From Rotaria socialis (lineage: Eukaryota > Rotifera > Eurotatoria > Philodinida > Philodinidae), in the NCBI GenBank assembly GCA_905331475.1, contig CAJNYU010001808.1, positions 27,045 through 91,044 on the forward strand: a stretch of 64,000 bases of DNA, written 5' to 3'. The notes below the pieces were generated by a model. It had not been told where the DNA came from and made no database searches. It saw only the letters and a list, made by a program, of their open reading frames with translations. Each line of letters opens with the position of its first letter. The first letter of the stretch is position 1. Below are positions 60,736-64,000 of the stretch, piece after piece. The translations under genes were made by a program, and so were the position numbers.

Positions 60736-62652
60736 AAATACTTGCTTCGATAAATTATACTCTTTTAGTCGTAGATATTTTTAACAATTACTATTTTTCC
60801 ATAGTAATTACATTATTGGAAAAAAATGAGGAGAACCTTAATGTTCAATTAATTCTATTTTTAGGATAACTATGCGTCCCAAATCGCCTGCCACACGCTC
60901 CTATGACTTTATTGCATCACGAGAGCAATTATTTTTATTTAAAATATAGGTGAAGGAAAACAGAAAATTACTCCTCATTTTGTTAACTGCTTGCATAACA
61001 GAAGTTAATCAGAGAGAGTTATCAATTAAATGCCTAGAAAAAAATAAGAGCACGCAATTTTAACTATATTATGCTTCTATCATAGCCTGGACTTTGGTGA
61101 ACATACTCAAAATTGTTAGACATATCTCAAAAGCAAACCTTTTCATGTTTATGAAGAAGACTAGATCTTGGTGTAGTAGAGATTTTGAATAATAGGTCAT
61201 CATAACTGAATTACATATGTTGATATATCGACTGATTTATTTTCATTATTCAATTGTGCGAACAAAAATCATTAGTTTCAAGGTAAAGTTTGAATAATAG
61301 ACCTAAAGTACTTGCGATTCAATCGAAATTTACTTTCTATATGATTAGAAATATAAAGAACACACCAACAGTTGTATTTTTTTTCGAAAAGTGATGTATC
61401 CTGATGAATTGCAGCAACAGACAGAATACCTATGACGAATATTGCAATTAACACAATCACAGATGAAATCGTCTCCATTTATATGATCAATTGCTAGCGG
61501 TAAAATAAATATTGGAGCTGTTTACTTCTAGATTTCTCAAATCAAAAGCCATAAGAATTACTCTATCGGTCTTGCGAATGCTGTGCTCTATTGACTTTAT
61601 AGTACGTACAACGTAGACAGTTTTCTCTATGTGTAACAGTCAGTTAGTTTTGCTTCGATTGGGATTTTAGCATTGTTTCGTATAGTATTTTATATGATTT
61701 CGCCAATTTAATATTCAAAGATAGAAAGAACAATCAAATCGTTTGCCATTTTATTCCTATTTTTAGAACTCTATAACATACGATCTCGCTTATTTTACAT
61801 AGAAACATATAGAGAAACTCAATAAGAGGGGTTGCCAAAAAAAAACAAATTTCATTCCTTCTAAGTACAGTAAACACCAAGAAAGAAATCTATATTAAAC
61901 ATACATATAATATTTTACTCAAGGAATTGTATTGCACTAGATTTTTTTCATTAAAATCATGCAATAAAATCGATTAAAACTCGAATGACAATTTTCATTC
62001 CCGGTTGATTATTTCAATATGAATTTTATGAGATATTGAGTTCGTGGGTCTCATCGGTTCAATAATCAATGATGAAAATTACGTTTCTGTAAAATTATAG
62101 TCTAACGATATTTTTCTTCAGCATAGAATTTATAGTAACTTTATCATGTGCAAAAAAGACCTCTAATTTATGAAGAAATGTTAGCCATTTCAAATTTATT
62201 ACGCTTATCATTCTCTTCGAACTGCAAATGGTTACAATTAAAAATTACGTTTATTTTCTATTTTCAACTATCGATGGATTTCATCGATTCATACAAACGC
62301 ATATTATAGTTAAGTTTAGAAAGTCGATTAAAATAAGAAATATTTATATACTAGGTCCTTTTTGTCGATAGTCCATACACATCTATAAAGAGTTATTCGT
62401 TTTTCGAAGCATACCATAAGAAATTGCCTATAAAAGAAATCACTAAATATAAGGGTTATGCTGATTATGGGTACTTTTTTTCAGCTAGTTACCTTTGCCG
62501 ATAGATATTTGAATCTATTCATAAACTTCTGTAATAAATATTTAATGTTCGAGTCTTTATTTTATTAAAATTTTCCAATATTTTATAATAATGAAAAACA
62601 AGTGATGAATTTATTGTTCAAAACAATCAAATAATTGTCCCATTATATCAGT
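60736..62652. other. Gene-poor region
   Basis: 1.9 kb, AT-rich. A minus-strand 66-codon ORF (61278-61478) starts with a strong signal-anchor-like stretch (SSVIVLIAIFVIGILSVAAI) and may be a first exon, or the detached 5' exon of a secreted or membrane protein; no downstream exon could be joined. Nothing else stands out. Confidence 0.4.
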
Positions 62653-63397
62653 TTAGGTTGAGGATACTTGCTTAGCTAAACTATCGCCGCAAGTGATGTC
62701 ACCATTCGAAAGTAGTACTACGCCGAGGCTTCTTTTTTCATTTACCATCATTGTATGAGTAACTCCCAGTATCCATCCACGATGTCCAACTAAATGTCGA
62801 TTATTTTGATATAGCCAATTCCAAATCAAGCCGTATTGAACACTAGGTTCATCTAGTGAACCTTCTGGTCGGCTAACATGAAGCATTTCATTCATTAATG
62901 ACACATTTTGAAGAAGATCAAGAGAAAAATTGTTAAGAAATAATCTAAGATAAATGGATAAAGAATGAGCTGACATACGAAGCATAGCAGCTGGATAAAC
63001 ACTAATACTATAATGAGGTATATAAAGCCATTCGGTTGAATTCGTAGCCTGCAAAATGAAAGTCTAATAAAAATAGTTCTTGGAAAAGATTTCTCTTAAT
63101 TAAACAACGTTCAATTGTGGTATTATCTGATGATAAATACTTAGCAATGATACATTGTACACATACTGCTCAACTAAATCTGTTTTTCTCATTGCAAAAC
63201 TAGACAAATCCATAGCTGACATCACTCGTTGAAATACCCAATGCATCAAGAATTCTTTGTCGAACATAATTTTCAAATGTAAGACCAGAAATTCTCTCAA
63301 TGGCAAGAGCACCCCAAGTAGCACCGACATTCGTATAATATATTACATTGCCTGGTGCTTTAGATAGCCAACTTAATTTGTTTAAGAGATATCGAAG
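62653..63397 (-). pseudogene. Truncated beta-lactamase-fold serine hydrolase
   Basis: The C-terminal half of a class C beta-lactamase/LACTB-type serine hydrolase. It reads FLRYLLNKLSWLSKAPG, then YYTNVGATWGALAIERISG, where YTN corresponds to the catalytic Y-x-N box, then FENYVRQRILDALGI. After an intron with phase-0 ends (about 63056-63111) comes the last exon, with YGLIWNWLYQNNRHLVGHRG. HRG stands at the KTG-box place, commonly HxG in this family. The SxxK serine and all upstream parts are missing, because the sequence passes into a repeat at about 63398. A frame change near 63225, after GISTSDVS, also breaks the frame. It cannot encode a complete enzyme. Confidence 0.75.
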
Positions 63398-64000
63398 AAA
63401 CGTAGCATATCTTAGGTCAGCATTCAAGTATCTCCTGAAAATCTTCGCAGTGAAGCCCGCTACAACTAAGGAGTTGTTGGCTTCAAGTAGATCTCGACGA
63501 GTTCTATCCACTGCAATGTTTTTTTTCTAACCTAACAATTTCCTTGCGTCCGGAAATCCATTTTTATTGCTAAAAAACAAGACAAAACACAGAAAACACA
63601 AATAAAATCTGTCGGGATGCGCTCAACGACTGGACCCAGTTTGAAATGAGTCGGAACAAATGAATTTCGAACTCATTTTCGTTTAAATTGTCACTGTTAG
63701 CCTTAAAATAGTTTCCAATCGAAAAATTCTGAAGTTTGGCCTAATTGATAATTCTTTCGAGAGATTAGGGATGCAACGGTGACGATCAAAAACCGTTCCA
63801 CCGTCACCGTTTCACCGATCTCAAGCGGTGGAACGGTGAACGATTAATCGTCACCGTTGCATCTCTCGGAGAAATGCAGGGAATGTCGGAATGGCTGCCT
63901 GACGTGAACTTAATAGCCGTTTCTAATGAGTTGAGTCACATGCGATTTGATTGACGAAAAGAAGCACGACAAACAATCTGGTAATTAGATTATTTTGTGC
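63398..64000. mobile_element. Further copy of the inverted-terminus repeat, cut by window end
   Basis: 63398-63510 matches the end of the 54375-55844 element (cgtagcatatcttaggtcag, then the ctcctgaaaat and aaggagttgttggcttcaag words). After about 95 bp of unrelated AT-rich sequence (63515-63609), 63610-64000 is a close inverted copy of 55365-55635. The copy thus lies in the opposite sense to the right arm of that element. Its outer end abuts the hydrolase pseudogene exactly where coding resemblance stops, so it probably inserted into that gene. It carries a 102-bp MITE at 63765-63866. Confidence 0.7.
63765..63866. mobile_element. 102-bp hAT-like MITE inside the repeat
   Basis: It starts tagggatgcaacggtgacga and ends tcgtcaccgttgcatctct, an inverted repeat; the centre is full of ccgttccaccgtcaccgt words. 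The related sequence at 55480-55500 lacks it, giving an empty site for comparison. Flanking words cgagagat and cggagaaa are probably a decayed 8-bp duplication. The TAGGGATG start is shared with the palindromic element at 25219, suggesting the same superfamily. Confidence 0.75.

Noticed and set aside
1..64000. tRNA or rRNA genes.
   Set aside because: I looked for T-loop-like GGTTCRAATCC words and cloverleaf context on both strands and found none convincing; a tRNAscan run would settle this.

Overview
This window looks like nuclear DNA of a bdelloid rotifer. It is AT-rich. Genes are densely packed with mostly 50-60 bp GT-AG introns, and the metazoan gene set includes a kindlin, centrin-3, IFT43, APC5, FBXO28, NTF2 and SLC25A42. 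Interstitial CCCACA repeats match the reported Adineta telomere unit (TGTGGG). There is an ADP-ribosyltransferase/TPR protein of a kind expanded in bdelloids, many small foldback and hAT-type elements, and a gene with a fungal look. No database search was possible. Exon joins were worked out by hand from GT/AG signals, reading phase and family knowledge.

Left part (1-25 kb). After about 4.5 kb of gene-free, repeat-bearing DNA comes a conserved block: NTF2 (-) divergent from kindlin/fermitin (+), a tandem pair of intronless SLC35G-like transporters (-), the mitochondrial CoA carrier SLC25A42 (+), the F-box protein FBXO28 (+), a catalytically eroded mitochondrial seryl-tRNA-synthetase-like protein (+), and convergent to it the multi-exon APC/C subunit APC5 (-). 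A clean palindromic hAT-type element with 8-bp target duplication sits just upstream of APC5.

Middle (25-41 kb). This part is accessory and decayed. It holds a 167-codon ORF of unknown function with an internal 54-bp duplication, a broken AIG1/GIMAP-type GTPase, interstitial telomere-like repeats, a foldback element, an ART-TPR gene with a GC-AG intron and eroded catalytic motifs, a fungal-adhesin-like membrane protein with one nonsense codon, and a ubiquitin-like pseudogene with two in-frame stops.

Right part (41-64 kb). Centrin-3 and IFT43 lie head to tail, 127 bp apart, with a poly-A signal and a splice acceptor between them. That is the layout expected of a spliced-leader operon of ciliary genes. 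Two tandem TRIM-like genes follow, one with a RING and one without. Next come about 6 kb of transposon-derived sequence (a 1.62-kb hAT element with perfect 8-bp TSD and a 1.5-kb inverted-repeat element), a 944-residue orphan membrane protein, a probable first exon of a gene of unknown function, and a beta-lactamase-fold serine hydrolase cut off by another copy of the 1.5-kb element, which itself carries a 102-bp MITE.

No complete transposase, RNA gene or CRISPR array was seen. The kindlin, SLC25A42, FBXO28, CETN3, IFT43 and NTF2 models are in frame throughout with exact phase agreement. The C-terminal half of APC5, the ART-TPR junction and the pseudogenes are less certain.
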